64,000 bases of DNA from the NCBI GenBank assembly GCA_014218235.1, contig CM024766.1, positions 66,825,207-66,889,206 of the forward strand, read 5' to 3'. The stretch is from Colocasia esculenta (lineage: Eukaryota > Streptophyta > Magnoliopsida > Alismatales > Araceae). Shown piece by piece: positions 32,630 through 44,918 of the stretch. The notes below the pieces were generated by a model. The model made no database searches. It saw nothing but the letters and a program-made list of their open reading frames with translations, and was not told where the DNA came from. Positions within the stretch are counted from its first letter, which is position 1, and each line of letters begins with the position of its first letter. Made by a program: the position numbers and the translations under genes.

Positions 32630-35600
32630 TGTAACGTCGCTTATTTTTGGATCCTTTTTGGATCGTGAGTGTTGTGGTTGTGATGGCTGTTGTATGGCCA
32701 GTGTGGTGTAGACGTGTGGTGTGTGTAGGTTTGGTGCAAGTTAGGTCCCGAAATGAAATAGGACCTGCTGTAGTTGAGTAGGAGTTGGCGGCCAGGGGTG
32801 GTCGTTGACTTGTTGGCGTCCAGGTAAGTGGCTGTTGACTGCATGATCTTGGCAGCATTAGATGTGGACGTTTAGAGTGGCGGTTGTCTTTGGTGGCAGA
32901 GGGGTTGACGCCAACCTGAGAATTCTGCAGGTTATAGGGTCACCCGAGAGCAGGTTTCCCACCTGTCTCTCTCTTCCCCTTGCCCTAGCTTCGTGTCCCC
33001 GTGTTTCTAAAGCTTCCAGCATGTACTGAAGGGTGGTTGGAGGATCGTGGAGCGTGTGGCGTTGTCGAATCGGACGAGGAAACGCCGTGGCGTGGTGCAA
33101 TTCCCGTGGGAGCTCGCGGAGGGTTCGGTGTGAACCGAGAGAATTCAGAGGGTTTGAGCGTGTTCTGAGGTAGGGAATGGCCCTTGTAGTTCCTGTAGGT
33201 CGTGTTAATGTAATTAGATAACATGAATCTGCATGAAAATGGTGATTTCGGGTCATGGTACCCATGCGGGGATAATGGGTGGTTTGATGATTTTATGTAG
33301 TAAAGCATGCTGTTTTAGTTTAATTATAATGCATGGGAGTTAGAGGAACTATTTCCTCCTATTTTCTTAATGGTTTCGGGATCAGGAATGCATGTGGGAT
33401 CGGTTAGGGTTTCTGCAGGAGTAGAAGCTGAAGATCTTGGCGTCAACATCGTTGGTCGCCAGGTTCATCAGCCGGGATATAGACGGCCAGATCCATTGCC
33501 GTCTACTTCCTATAAGCGGCAGTCGATGTTGCCACCAACTTGTGCATGTATTCATGCAGTGTGGTTTACGTAGCTTTTCTGGTTATGAATATTGCGTGTT
33601 TGTGTGTGCATGGTGATGACCGGTGTGAGCCAATGCATTTGATATGCTCTTGGAGCATACTGCTCATGTAATGGGCAAGTTTTACGTGAATGATGTGTGA
33701 TGTACGTAATTGCTTTACGCAGTATGTGTGGTGCGTTGACACCCGTGGCACTCTTGGAGTGCGTTGTCTATGTGTTGGACATGTGGTTCATGTGGTAGAC
33801 GTGTGGTACACCAACCAGGGTGTAATATACACGTGTTTTCTACGTGGTTTGAGTGTGTGTATACTACACACTTTGTTGTAATGTAATTCTTATGATTTGT
33901 CGTAGTAACTGGGCAATGAGGTTCCTGTGTGAGCCTAACCATGACTTTGTGGTGTTTGGGCAGTGAAGGTCCATACTGACCTAGCCCTAGTCCGTTGTTG
34001 TCTTTCGAATAATATTATATGGATTTATGTATTAAGTGGTGTGTGTGTTTCCACGGAGGTCACCTCATGACTAATGATAGGCAAGTTTGTGGTTCAGGTA
34101 TGTGTTGGTGTGGGATAGCTTTGGGTTCATATGGTGACCGATGTTAAGCTAATCCTAACACTTGTATATCGTAAATTATAAGTAAAGGCTATATGTGTAA
34201 GTATCGTGGTTTGTGCTAGCCGAGTGTGGTGGTCCGGCGCCTATTCCGGAATGCCTCTCTAGTCGGGTACCCCAGGTTCTTTGTGAGCCAAGCACATGTG
34301 TTTGTTGTGCTCGGGGTTTTGTCCCGGTACTGGTGTTGTACCGTCGAGGTATGTGTTGTCTTCCTAGACACCCTCACTCCTGAGTTTGAGTTGTACGTCC
34401 GGCTGAGGGAAAGACGGCAGTGGGGCAGCAACTTCCCAGAGTTTGTTCTTGTGTCGCTTGTACCGTGCTCGTAGTTGGGGGTACGGACACCAGTAGTCGA
34501 CACTGGTCCCCAGCTAGTCTTGTTTTCCAGTGCCTCACTTTAGGGTGCTCCGGCCAGAGACTCTAGAGGTGCCAGGCATGGGCCTGCAGTTGTGTGTCTG
34601 CAGGTGTGGTGTTGGTTGGTCTCCACAGTTGTTTGACTTGTTCTCGTGGAGCGGCAGTTGGACCTTTCGTCCGTGACTGCGAGGCTGAGAGGTTGTTCTT
34701 GTGTTGTGTTGTTCGGGTTGGATACTGGCCTGATCAGCTAGTAGTTTGTTCCCATGTGGTGGCGTCGTTCTTTCTGACTCGTGCTTTGCCTATTCTGGAT
34801 GTAGTTTGACTCGTGCTTTGCCACTGGCTGTGGTTTGTGAGTTTATGACTCGTGGTCGAGGTTTGACCAGTTCGAGGTGTGCCCTGGTGTTGGCACAGCT
34901 GTGACTGAGTTGTGGTTTGTGTGACTCGTCGATTAAGGTTTCACTTGTAATGTTGTGTCTAAGTGAAGGCACAATATAATTGTGGTTCAGTGTGGTGTTT
35001 ATCACCTACTTATACCCTTGTTCGGGTGTTTGTGTTGTGGTACCTCAGAGTAGCAGGTACCTATTTTCTTTGTGGGTAACTTTGTAGTTTTGTGATGGTA
35101 CATTGTGTACCAACCTTTCCGGGTACTTGTGTGTTACAGAGGTCTTGTGGTTTGACCTGCCACTTGTTGTATCCTAACTGTTTTAAGTAGATCTTTGTTT
35201 ATATTTTATTGTGAATTAGTTTGTGATTATTAATTATGTTACCTTTGTGGGTATTTTCCGATGAGGCTTGTGGCTTAGGCATATTGTGGTTTAGTAGAGC
35301 TATGCTCTGTGGAGGCCGTGTGAGACCTTCCACTTGTTGAGTTTTACCCTTCTTGGGCATGGTTCCGATTATGGATTTAGTGTGTGATGGACTAGCTAGC
35401 TGTAGCCAGTCCTACCATTTATGTGTGGCTCTCGACGTAGTGTCATTTGGAGTATAAAGGACCAGCTCTTTGTTAGCAGTCCTATTACTTAAGTGTTCGA
35501 GATTTGCTTGTGAAGCTTGCAGCTTAGGCAGTGACCTGCCTGTGTGGCTTATAGTTTAGGCAACCAGTTGTTGTAGCAGTGTGCCATTGAGACTGTGGTT

Positions 35601-36205
35601 TAGGCACTTTAGTAGTTGGGCTGACTAATGATTTTATGTTAGTCCTGTAGCCCTACTTTCCTTCTGAGGACTTTGTGTTTATTATCATGATTCATGAGTA
35701 TGTTTAATTATTATTTATTGTCATGATGTGAGCATGAAATGGTTTGGCCATTGATGTTGCCAGTGAGACCCATTGGGGTTGAGGTGTTTGTGGTTACAGT
35801 GTTGTTTTGGGTAGCCCCCACTGAGCCAGTGACTTGTTGAGGCTCACTCCCCTACAATTCTTTTTAGGGCTTGCCGTGTGTTTGGCTTGCAGCGGCGTTG
35901 TGTCAGACTTGTACCACCAGCAGTTGTTTAGTAGTTAGTGTTGTGTGAGCTTGTGCTCCCTCGGGGTATGCCCCAGGTAGTTGTACTCTTTTAATTGGAC
36001 ATGTATTAATGTAATGGGACAGTTGTACAAATCAGTGAATAGATATGAGCACATGTACTTTCTTGTGTCTTATATTCTTGTGGTTTGTCTTTTATACTCT
36101 TACTGGACACGTGTGTGAGATATCCCTTGCGAGACTTCGGTCCGTTCGCGGGAGGCGGATCTGGATATGGAGCCTTATTGGGCATAAATACCCCGGTCCG
36201 TCACA
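32630..36205 (+). repeat. Solo LTR of the D family
   Basis: It starts TGTAACGTCGCT and ends CCGTCACA. The start, the end region (GATATCCCTTGCGAGACTTCGG-like text) and an inner block (ACACCCTCACTCCTG near 34368) match the LTR of D at 54978-56649 read on the minus strand. No internal sequence is present. It breaks C's 3' LTR between CCAAAC and CCTAAT. The right flank reads GTCCTAAT, so I see no clean target duplication. At about 3.6 kb it is roughly twice the length of D's LTR. Frames inside it have no domain support. Confidence 0.8.
33480..33533. repeat. TAGACGGC/GCCGTCTA hairpin words in the solo LTR
   Basis: TAGACGGC (33480) and GCCGTCTA (33498) are 18 bp apart, exactly as in F (19662/19680 and 53316/53334). 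GCGGCAGTCGATGTTGCC at 33516-33533 differs by one base from F at 20884-20901. Related words (TTGGCGTC, GTTGACGCC) occur at 32810-32925. Confidence 0.85.
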
Positions 36206-36904
36206 GTCCTAATGAAAACCAACAGAGAGAGCTTCTCCCTACTGCTCTGCTTCAACCTTCCGTCCAGGGAAAGAAAGAACCATCTTCCGAATGGAATTGA
36301 AGCTGGTTTGTCCATCTCTCAAGCTTCTCCATCAACTGATACCTGTCAAGACAAAGCTTGAAGTTCATCTGGACGACCATCTTGAAGAGTTCCATCTCAG
36401 GATTTGATTCTACAACTCTGAACTCTTCTCTACTTCTACTTTTTCATACTCTGTGTGTGTGACAGTGGGTCAAGCGTCTCTTGTGCTTGATCTATGTGTG
36501 TGGTGTTGTTCTGATCGTGTGTTTGCATCATACAACATGGTGTGTGTGTGTTGTAGTGTTTGAACTTGCTCATTAGCAGTCGTTCTGCATGTGTGTGTGG
36601 ACGGTGGACGTAGGATACACAAGTTGTGTACTCCGAACCACCTTAAATCCTCGTGTCCTATGGTTTGCACATTTTCACGATAGATGATTGGTACACACGT
36701 TGATTCTACACACGCTAGATAGGTTGTTCATGTTTTATTCACAACAAACACACACTCAGCAATTCTAATTCAAATTAAATTCCTTTGAAATTTTGATAAG
36801 TTTGTGGTTCCATCGAAAAGAAGGCAACAGTGTTTCCAGTTTCCAGTAATCTATTCAACCCCCCCTTCTAGATTGCCTTATTGGATAATTCCGCGCATCT
36901 TTCA

Positions 36905-38022
36905 CCTTTTTTATGTTTATTCATTTTTTTTAAGATAAAATATGTACACAATATGTACACCATTTTTTTTGATTTTTTTATTATATATATATTTTTTGGA
37001 TTTTTAGATTTTTTGGTGTAAAACAAAACGAAGAAAATTGAACAATTCTAAAAATGGTATGTACAATGAGTGGGAACATCTCGAGCAGAATGCCCCTAGG
37101 CAGAGATCTTACCTGGGCGTTTTAGCTAATGTCGAGGATGAGCCTTATGAAGCGGGATGACCTCAAACGATGAATTGCTCTTGAGGAGGTGCCTGCAAAC
37201 CAACATTTACTTTTCCCACACAACCACCTTGGATGATAACGGTGAGGGGTGAGATGGAAGACAAGAAGAAAAAGACAGGAGGCGTGAAGGAAAATTTTGA
37301 TGGAGACAGATGTCAATTGAGTAAGGTTAAGTAAGGGAATGTACAATAATGGAAAGATGAGGGAGCACGTAATGGTCCATAGGAGGAAGGCGTGCCCCTT
37401 GTGATAGAATGAATATTGGAGAGAAGTGAACTCCTCAAAGTCGGAAGGCTCAGCAAAGGGCAGATTGAGTGAAGTGGAGTCCCCCTCAAGCATAAAGAAA
37501 GGAGTTGAGCTTGACAGAGACAACGATGAAGTTCTCATGACCAGTGTGGATTTCTCTTGAGAAAGGAGTGAGAGGAGCTGAAATGGTGTGCTCCAAACCT
37601 GAGCTGAATTGCCCTTCATAGAGATCTCAACATCTGAAGATGGTCCGATATGAAGTTGGTATAAGAATAGACAACAGACCATATAAAGGATGGTATGCCC
37701 CTTGAAGCCAAAGCCAACACAGATAATGAAGTAGCCAGAGTGCCCCTTGAAAGTGCACACTGCAAGGAACTCAGTGGGATGAAAAGGTTGTCCCTGATCT
37801 TGGATGATGGATCCACCTAGGATGAAAAGGTTGTCCCTGATCTTGGATGATAGGCACACTGCAAGGAACTCAGTGGAGAACAAATCACTTTGTGTCCTTG
37901 TTGAAAGGGTCAAACATGAATGAGATTGAGGGACTCGAAGAACAGTTAAGGGAGTTGACTTGATGAGAGGAAGGGGACCAAGCATTATAGGGATTGAGCT
38001 AGGTGCAAGCTTTGCAAGTAAG
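36905..38022 (-). other. F spacer right of C, no recognisable gene
   Basis: A 320-codon minus frame (38084 to 37122) spans most of this stretch. It has no domain I recognise and its composition resembles translated spacer. The local repeat AAGGTTGTCCCTGATCTTGG occurs twice at about 37780-37850. AGGGGCA words on the minus strand recur at 37091, 37393, 37696 and 37741. I regard it as non-coding. Confidence 0.6.
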
Positions 38023-39467
38023 CTAACATGGCACATCAGCCTGAGAAAAAATTGGCTTGGTCTCTTGTGGAGTGGGAAGAACAACCCTTAAGAAAGCTTT
38101 AGCAGATTGCCAAAGAATAATGGCCCCATATCCTATAGGTCTCAAATATTCAGGTTCTAGCAGGAGAGGATTGGGGGTTTGCAAAGCTACTCTTAAAATT
38201 GGTGACAAAATGAGGTGGATTGGCAATGGATTGACATTTTGAGCGACGGCTTGAGTTGAGCACTGATTGGATGCCCCTAGCTTGGTTGATTCTCTGGCTT
38301 CATGCCCCTTTTCCTTACTAGGCGCCTCTACAACGGTGGAAGGTTCCTGGGATTCTACAGAAGGGAATGGGTACCACTCATCAAAACCTTCTACCCCCAT
38401 TGTTGTTTTCTCCTCACAACCCGAGGTTTCAGATGTGTCATGATGTTGACCCTTTCTTGGGACATGGAGGAGAAGGGGTTGTTGTTGTTGTTTTGGTAGC
38501 TGGGGAGAGGATTTTGCACAATACCCAGGTCCCTTCTAGACTTAGAAATGGTGATCTTAACATCATCCCAATTGATCCTACCCTGATCGTTCGAATCATA
38601 CACCAAGTCATGGAAAGTGAAGCAATTGTGGATTTCGTGACCAGGGGCCCTATGATAGGGACAGTACTTTGAAGTCTCGGCCCTCGGATGCACACCTTCC
38701 TTTTGTGGTGGGAGTTGGATAGCATCACAAGACATGAGGGCGAACAAAATGTCCCCAAGGGATTCTAGGAGAGTAGGGTAGTATGATCTCTTGGGACCAG
38801 GGCGAGTATAGCTGGAAGATGGAGGATGAGCTGAATAGGGCATAGAGGGATATGATAGGAAATGGGGAGAATCAGAAGGAGGATTGGAAGGTTTGTTAGG
38901 ATTCCTCAAAGGCTGGCAGCAGGCATTAATGGACTCATCGACGATCATCGCCTCGGTGGTGGGTGTCGCGGGAGCCTTGCGTCCCTTGGGCTTCCCTTCA
39001 AAGAATGGTGGAAGAGAAGAGTCCTTGATTTGATTTTGAACCACCCTAGCTCGGTTGTAAAGATGTGTGAAGGAGGGGAACTCGCTTAGCATCAATATAG
39101 AATGGAGCAAAGGGGTGGTGTTGGTGACTATCATCATTATGATTGGGACTTCGTGATGGGGAGGTCGGCCCTTGAAGCCATGGATCTCCATCGGTTGGCG
39201 AATGTGACGAAGTCTTCGTCCGGCCTCATCTTTTCCACCACCAAGTCGGTAAGTGTAGGGACTTGGGTGGCCATGTACGAAAAGTGGGAGATGAAGCGTT
39301 CGAAGACAATGTCAAAATTGACAAGATCCGATGCGGGTAAGGAGGTAAACCACCTCAAAGCCTCCCCTTCTAACGATTGTTGGAAGAGGTGAACTAAGAG
39401 GACCCGATTGTATAGCCACCGATGGGAATCCATGGTGAAGCCGGCAAGATAGAATTGGGGGTCAGAG
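38023..39467 (-). pseudogene. gag: F gag, main part (left of B)
   Basis: The text SDPQFYLAGFTMDSHRW, FQQSLEGEALRWFTSLPASD, EDFVTFANRWRSMAS is a Tat-type retrotransposon-gag domain, parallel to E gag. The knuckle reads YCPYHRAPGHEIHNCF, also C-x2-H type, followed by FHDLVYDSNDQGRINWDDVKI and an Asn tract. Frameshifts lie near 39160 and 38395. The N-terminal part continues at 52085-52712 across element B. Confidence 0.85.
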
Positions 39468-41418
39468 TGTTGAGCAACTACCCCTAAGAAAATATAAGAT
39501 TTTGAAGATATAGTATATATCATGTTTTTGCTATGACAAAATCTTTAAATAGACTATCTACAAAGAAAATGTATCACAAAATATATGTGCATACAACTGT
39601 GTGATAAACTTCATCGCCAAATTTTTCTAAGTCCACAGACTCTCCTATAGCATACGAAATCCGACATCAGAGTTCGACTGTTGACTCCGACTCCTTCAGA
39701 TTTGAAGTCAAACCCATCATAAAAATTTTTTCTAAGTCCACTCAGTTATACATGATTCGACTATCTACTTCGACTCTTACAGTCGAAAGCTTCATATATC
39801 TAACTTGATGATTCGACTGTCGGCTTCGACTCTTATAGTCGAATGCTTCATAAATCTATCTTCATTATCCACTGTCATCTTTGACTAATACATTCGAATG
39901 TTTCAGAACTCCAAATTCTGACTGCCTAAGTCGAATTGCATTATTTTTCTTGTTGAACTCGAATCACTCCTATTGTATGATCTTATGAATTCGACTTCAC
40001 TGTCAGTTCTATTCTTGATACTTTTCTGTCAATAAGGTTAAACAATTAATCTAATCTTGTTTCCTAATCATCTTGGACATATTTTTTAATGAGATCTTCA
40101 TTGATTAAACATTTTATTGATCCATCAGATTATTATTATTTTTTTATCATTTCTCTGACAGGACAAGTCATATTATACTTAAAATATTCATCTAAATCCT
40201 GCACAGATTATTTCTGAAATATTTTTAACTGAGTTGTGTGTTCTTCATGTCTTTTTTTCCAGATTTTCTTGGATACAAAGAGATATAGTGCATTTATGAA
40301 ATTATAGGCGCATGGCATCTGACATGACTTACCTACCACTGGCAGACCCATGCCCTACCTTTTTAGCATATCTATCTGTCTACTTTTTCTATCTGAAAGC
40401 ACACTTATACGAGGTTTCCATGCCTTCTTTTTACTCCTCTGACTTACCTACTTCAAAGGTATGGAGATGTTCTTCCTTTTTGTCTTGTCTTTGTTGCAGA
40501 CATTTATTGGGGCACATTTGTAGCATGCTACCTTCACAGTCCACCTGTTGAGAAGATATCTGTCAAGCTGTGAAGATGCAACCCACATCTGAAGACATTG
40601 GAAAGAAGCAAGATAGAAGAACCAATGGATAACAAGCCTTGCAAAAATTCAAATGATTTTAGAGCTCTCTTCAAATGGGCAAATTCCAACGGCCATCTTT
40701 TAAATGGCTATATTCTGAAGCTATTTAAGAGAAGCTGAAGTTTGAAAGAAACAACACACATAGTGAAAACTCAAGCCAGAAAATACACAAGCCTTCTTGC
40801 AAGCCAAGTTTGAGAGCTCCCCTCTTCAGCAGAAAGTCTTTGAAGCTCTCTAAGTTCTTCTTAGAAGTCTTGTGTTTGGGTGGCAATTGTAATTGCTTAT
40901 TCTCTGAAGTGCACTCTACTCTTTCAGATAGGATTTGAGTCTGATTTCTGATCTATTGAAATCCTTCTGAAGTTAGTGTGTGTTTGTGCTCAACTCTGAG
41001 GCAAACACACGTGTCTTCCTATTATTTTCTTGTGTAAATTCTGTAGAAGGTTGTTCTGCATTTTCCCTCCTGCGCAGGAAAGGCCTTAGTTTGGGAAGAC
41101 TTGCTTGGGAGCAAGTGGGATTGTAATTCCTCTCAAGGGTGAGAGAAGGCCAATTTATTGGCAGATTAGTGGAAATGTCAAGTGGTTGGCTTGAGAACTG
41201 TGTGTAGGACTTCCATGTAGGAAGAGCCGAACCAGGATAAATCCTTGTGCATACTTGTGTGATTGTTTCCGCCTAGTTCACACTTGAATCACACACTCCA
41301 CACTAAGTACTAACGAATTTATTTAGTGTTGTGCAATTTCAGAAAAAAAAAATTAAAAGCAAGAAGTCCTATTCACCCCCCCCCTCTAGGACATCTATTG
41401 TGTCATTTCGATCCAACA
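39468..41418 (+). repeat. B 5' LTR
   Basis: It starts TGTTGAGCAACTACC and ends CGATCCAACA. It matches the 3' LTR but lacks two short segments of about 40 bp (near 40770) and about 25 bp (near 41085) present there, each bounded by short direct repeats, as expected of replication slippage. Two well-preserved TCGA triads and one decayed triad lie at 39757-39897. A poly-C run lies at about 41381. Confidence 0.92.
39674..39897. repeat. TTCGAC/GTCGAA array in B 5' LTR
   Basis: TCGA cores stand at 39757, 39770, 39783 and at 39813, 39826, 39839: spacing 13-13 within a unit and 56 bp between units. A third unit has decayed (TTGA at 39881, TCGA at 39894). A further core is at 39674. The outer words of a unit are inverted (ATTCGACTGT and ACAGTCGAAT type), so each unit can fold. 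Confidence 0.88.
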
Positions 41419-41420
41419 AG

Positions 41421-41432
41421 TGGTATCATAGC
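41421..41432 (+). other. B primer-binding site (initiator Met tRNA)
   Basis: TGGTATCATAGC, two bases after the LTR, is the Met-tRNA site with one change. Confidence 0.85.
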
Positions 41433-41470
41433 GAGGTCTTCTCAGATGAATCCAAAAGATTTGAGTAGAA

Positions 41471-43226
41471 ATGGCATCCGAAGCTCACAACTATGAAGGA
41501 CAATCTGTTACAAGGCCACCATTCTTTGATGGTGAAGACTATCAATACTGGAAGATGTAAATGGAGTACTTCATCAGAGGTACTGACTTCGACTTATGGC
41601 AAGTAATAGAACAAGGTGACTTCCAAATCGTTGGTGAGTCTTCTTCTTCTGGTCTTTCACTAGCTGATAAGAGAAATATGTCATTAAACTATAAAGCTAA
41701 AAATTATCTTGCTGTGCATTGTCTAAAAGAAAATTTAACAGACTTTCAGCCTGTAAAACAGCAAAAGAAATGTGGGTTAAACTTCAAGTAACTTATGAAG
41801 GTATTGATAGTGTTAAACAAACTAGGATAGATATACTTGTATCCCAATATGAACAGTTTAAAATGCTCCCTAATGAGAACATAACTCAAATGTATAACAG
41901 ATTCTCAAATATAATTGTCGGATTAAGCTCTTTAGGGAAAGTCCTAACAAATGAAGAAATAGTTAGAAAGATACTAAGATCTCTAACTAATGTATGGACA
42001 CCTAAAGTCACAGCCATTGAGGAAGCGCATGATTTAACACAATTGTCTATTGATAAACTAATCGGATGCCTCATGGCTCATGAAATTAATATGAAAAGGT
42101 TTTCTGAAAATTCTTCAAAAAAGAAAATGTTAAATGCTTTGAAGATTGCAGATTCCTCTTCATCTGAAGATTCTAAAGAAAAATCAGATGACAGTGATGA
42201 TGAGGCTATGCTTTCAAGAAAGTAGTAGAGAATCCTTGCAAAGAAGAAGAAGTTTGGCACAAAAAGATTTTTTAAGAAAGATAAGAAGAAGGAGCCAACT
42301 TGTTATGAGTGCAACCAACCTGGACATTACAAATCTGAATGTCCCAAGCTGAAGAAAAAGGATCAAGCAGAAAGACCGACAGGAAGAAAGGCAAAGAAAA
42401 GAAGTTCAAAAAATTCAAGAAAAAGGCAATGGCAGCAACATGGGACAATGAAGAAGCAACTAGTTCAGAATCATCAAGGTCAGAATCTGAAGAGGAAGAG
42501 AAGGCAAACCTAGCCCTCATGGTAGGACTAGAGTAGGTAAATTCAGAAACTTCTTTTACTTCTTGTTCTGAATCGGATTCTGATAGTCTTGAAGATGCTT
42601 TTAATGAACTCTATGAAAAATATAAAACAATAGTAAAACAAATGAAGGTAGTTAAACTAAACTTACTAAACCAAGAAAAGGCTAACACCTTTCCAAAAAA
42701 TGAAGCAGAGAGGTTAAGTAAAAGTTTAAATGAAACCAAAAGAGCTAATGAATTGATGTGCGAAGATTTAAAGAATAGAAACAGCAAAATTTTGGAATTG
42801 GAATCAAACCTTAAAGAACTTAAAGATGAAGAAAAATTACAGGAGGAAAATAATTACCTAAAAGCTACTATAGAAAAGATTTCTAATTGTAAAACCTCCC
42901 AGTTTGTTAATATAAAAGGTTCTAGAACAGGAAAGAAAAAATATGGATTAGGATACACACCCCCACTAAATGAACAAGATATTGTTCGTCCTGAAGTGTA
43001 TCCAACCCCAAATTTTGTAGCAAAAAAGGGAATTAAAAATCCTAAAAAAGTAAATCAGCATGTGTACAGACAGAAACAGAAATTCAACAACATTGCACAT
43101 ATAAAGAATACTTTTAATTTATGTTGTAGTCATTGTAATCAATTAGGACACATCGTTAGCACATGCACCACTAGACACTTGAGATGGATTCCTAAAACTA
43201 ACCATCAAGGACCCAAGAAAATTTGA
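41471..43226 (+). pseudogene. gag: B gag
   Basis: The ATG at 41471 begins MASEAHNYEGQSVTRPPFFDGEDYQYW, parallel to C gag. The UBN2-type body runs to EEIVRKILRSLTNVWTPKVTAIEE. Two knuckles are visible: CYECNQPGHYKSEC (42301-42342) and CCSHCNQLGHIVSTC (about 43120). Between them lies a coiled coil (ERLSKSLNETKRANELMCED). Frameshifts near 41740 and 42340 and several stops break it. Confidence 0.87.
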
Positions 43227-43286
43227 GTACCAAAAGTTACAACTTAGCTTTACTTGCAGGGTCGGCTGAGGGTATCCAAGTAGTAC

Positions 43287-44918
43287 TTGGATAGTGGATG
43301 CTCAAGGCATATGACAGGAGATAGGAAGCTATTCACAACCTTTAGAGATGAAATTGGTCAAGTCACTTATGGTGATAATGGAAAAGGAAAAGTGTTAGGA
43401 TGTGGAACAATTGGCACTAAGGGAAAGAACCTAATTGAAGATGTCATGTATGTAGAAGGTTTGAAGCATAATCTGATAAGCATCAGTCAGTTGTGTGATA
43501 AAGGGCATTCAGTAAATTTTCAGAATGATAAGTGTGTTATTCAGAAAGACAACAAAATAGTGTTCGAAGCCCAAAGAGTGAAGAATTTGTATACATTGCA
43601 ACTAGTAGAATTAAAAGAAGTGAACTTATGTCTTGCAACCACCAAAAGTGAAGAGTCTGATTTGTGGCATAGAAGACTTGGTCATGCAAGCACTTCAGTC
43701 ATCAAGAAATTGATAAAGCATGATCTGGTTGAAGGTCTTCCAAAGATGAAAGTAAAGAAATCTGGAATTTGTTCAGCATGTGCAAAAGGAAAACAAACCA
43801 AGACTTCATTTCAGTCCAAGACAATTGTTACAACTTCCAAACCTTTGGGGTTAATTCACATGGATTTTTTTGGACCTATAAGGACTGTCAATCTTGGAGG
43901 TAAAGTGTATGGCTATGTGATAGTAGATGACTACTCAAGATACACTTCGGTATCTTTCTTAGAACCCAAATCAGAGGCATTTCAAGCATTTCTGAAATTC
44001 AGCAAGGTAGTTCAGAAAAATCAGAAATTTCATATTGTAAGCATTAGATCTGATCATGGTGGAGAATTCAAGAATGAGGAGTTCATGAAGTTCTGTGAAG
44101 AAAATGAGATTGAGCATAATTTTTAAGCACCAAGAACACCTGAACAGAATGGAGTAGCAGAAAGGAAAAATAGAACACTGTTAGATATGGCCAGAACTAT
44201 GCTGAATGAATACAATCTACCAAGATACTTCTGGGCAGAGGCACTCAATACAGCCTGCTACATCATCAATCGGTGCATGATCAGATCTATTCTAAAGAAG
44301 ACCCCTTATGAACTTTACAAAGAAAAGAAGCTCAATATCAGTCATCTTCGACCTTTTGGCTGTAAGTGTTTTATCTTAAATAATGGTAAGGATAACTTAG
44401 GAAAATTAGATGCTAAAAGTGATGAAGGATTTCTGCTAGGATATATTTCAAAACCTAGAGATTATAAAGTTTTCAATAGAAGAACATTAACTATAGAACA
44501 ATCTGTGTATATTTTATTTGATGAAACTAACCCTTCTATTAAAAGAATAGAAGAAGAAGAAGAGTGTGTTGAAGATTTGTGCAGGGATCTAGAAAGAACA
44601 TCTCTTGAAGAAGAAGAAAAAGAGGAAGAAAAGGAAGATCCTCCACTAGAAGATCTTCAACAACAAGAAGAACCACAAGAAGGACTACCTAGAGAAGTAA
44701 GGTATCATAGAGATCATCCAAGGGAAAACATCATAAGAAATCCTCAAGATAGGGTAAGAATAAGAGGTATGCAAATTCCCTGTGATTTTTCTATTTTAGT
44801 TTCTCAAATTAAGCCTAGGACAATCGATGATGCACTGGGTGATGAATCTTGGATCCTTTCTATGCACGAGGAACTTAATCAGTTCCAACGCAAGCCAAGT
44901 ATGGACTCTTGTCCCTAG
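43287..44918 (+). pseudogene. pol: B protease and integrase
   Basis: MDSGCSRHMTGDRKLF is the protease active site; its preceding Trp codon is TAG. LWHRRLGHASTSVIKKL and ICSACAKGKQ mark the zinc domain. The integrase triad is D (VIVDDYSRYTS), D (IRSDHGGEFKN) and E (GVAERKNRTLLDMA). A stop at 44124-44126 falls between the second and third residues. The tail is rich in Glu and Gln. A frameshift near 44890 precedes RT. Confidence 0.9.

Larger units (their letters stand above)
23161..36904 (+). mobile_element. Element C: Ty1/copia, SIRE/Maximus-like
   Basis: The plus-strand order is LTR, Met primer site, gag, protease, integrase, RT, RNase H, long 3' untranslated region, polypurine tract, LTR. 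Integrase before RT is diagnostic of Ty1/copia. The polypurine tract AAAAAAGGGGGAGAA and the long 3' region suggest SIRE/Maximus. An exact five-base duplication CCTTT flanks it (23156-23160 and 36905-36909). It lies inside F, and its 3' LTR carries a solo LTR insertion. Confidence 0.92.
32040..36904 (+). repeat. C 3' LTR, split by a solo LTR
   Basis: The two parts are 32040-32629 and 36206-36904. Together they match the 5' LTR end to end, including the palindrome pairs (TCGA cores 32293/32315, 32366/32387, 32459/32481; spacings 22, 21, 22) and the TATA element. It ends ATCTTTCA followed by the CCTTT duplication. Confidence 0.93.

Noticed and set aside
32641..36200. Several 60-135 codon frames on both strands in the solo LTR
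   Set aside because: No domain, start context or conservation support; they fall in LTR sequence.
37122..38084. 320-codon minus-strand frame in the F spacer
   Set aside because: No domain, hydrophobic low-information composition, and an internal repeat caused by a local duplication; it lies in a spacer between gag and the 3' end.
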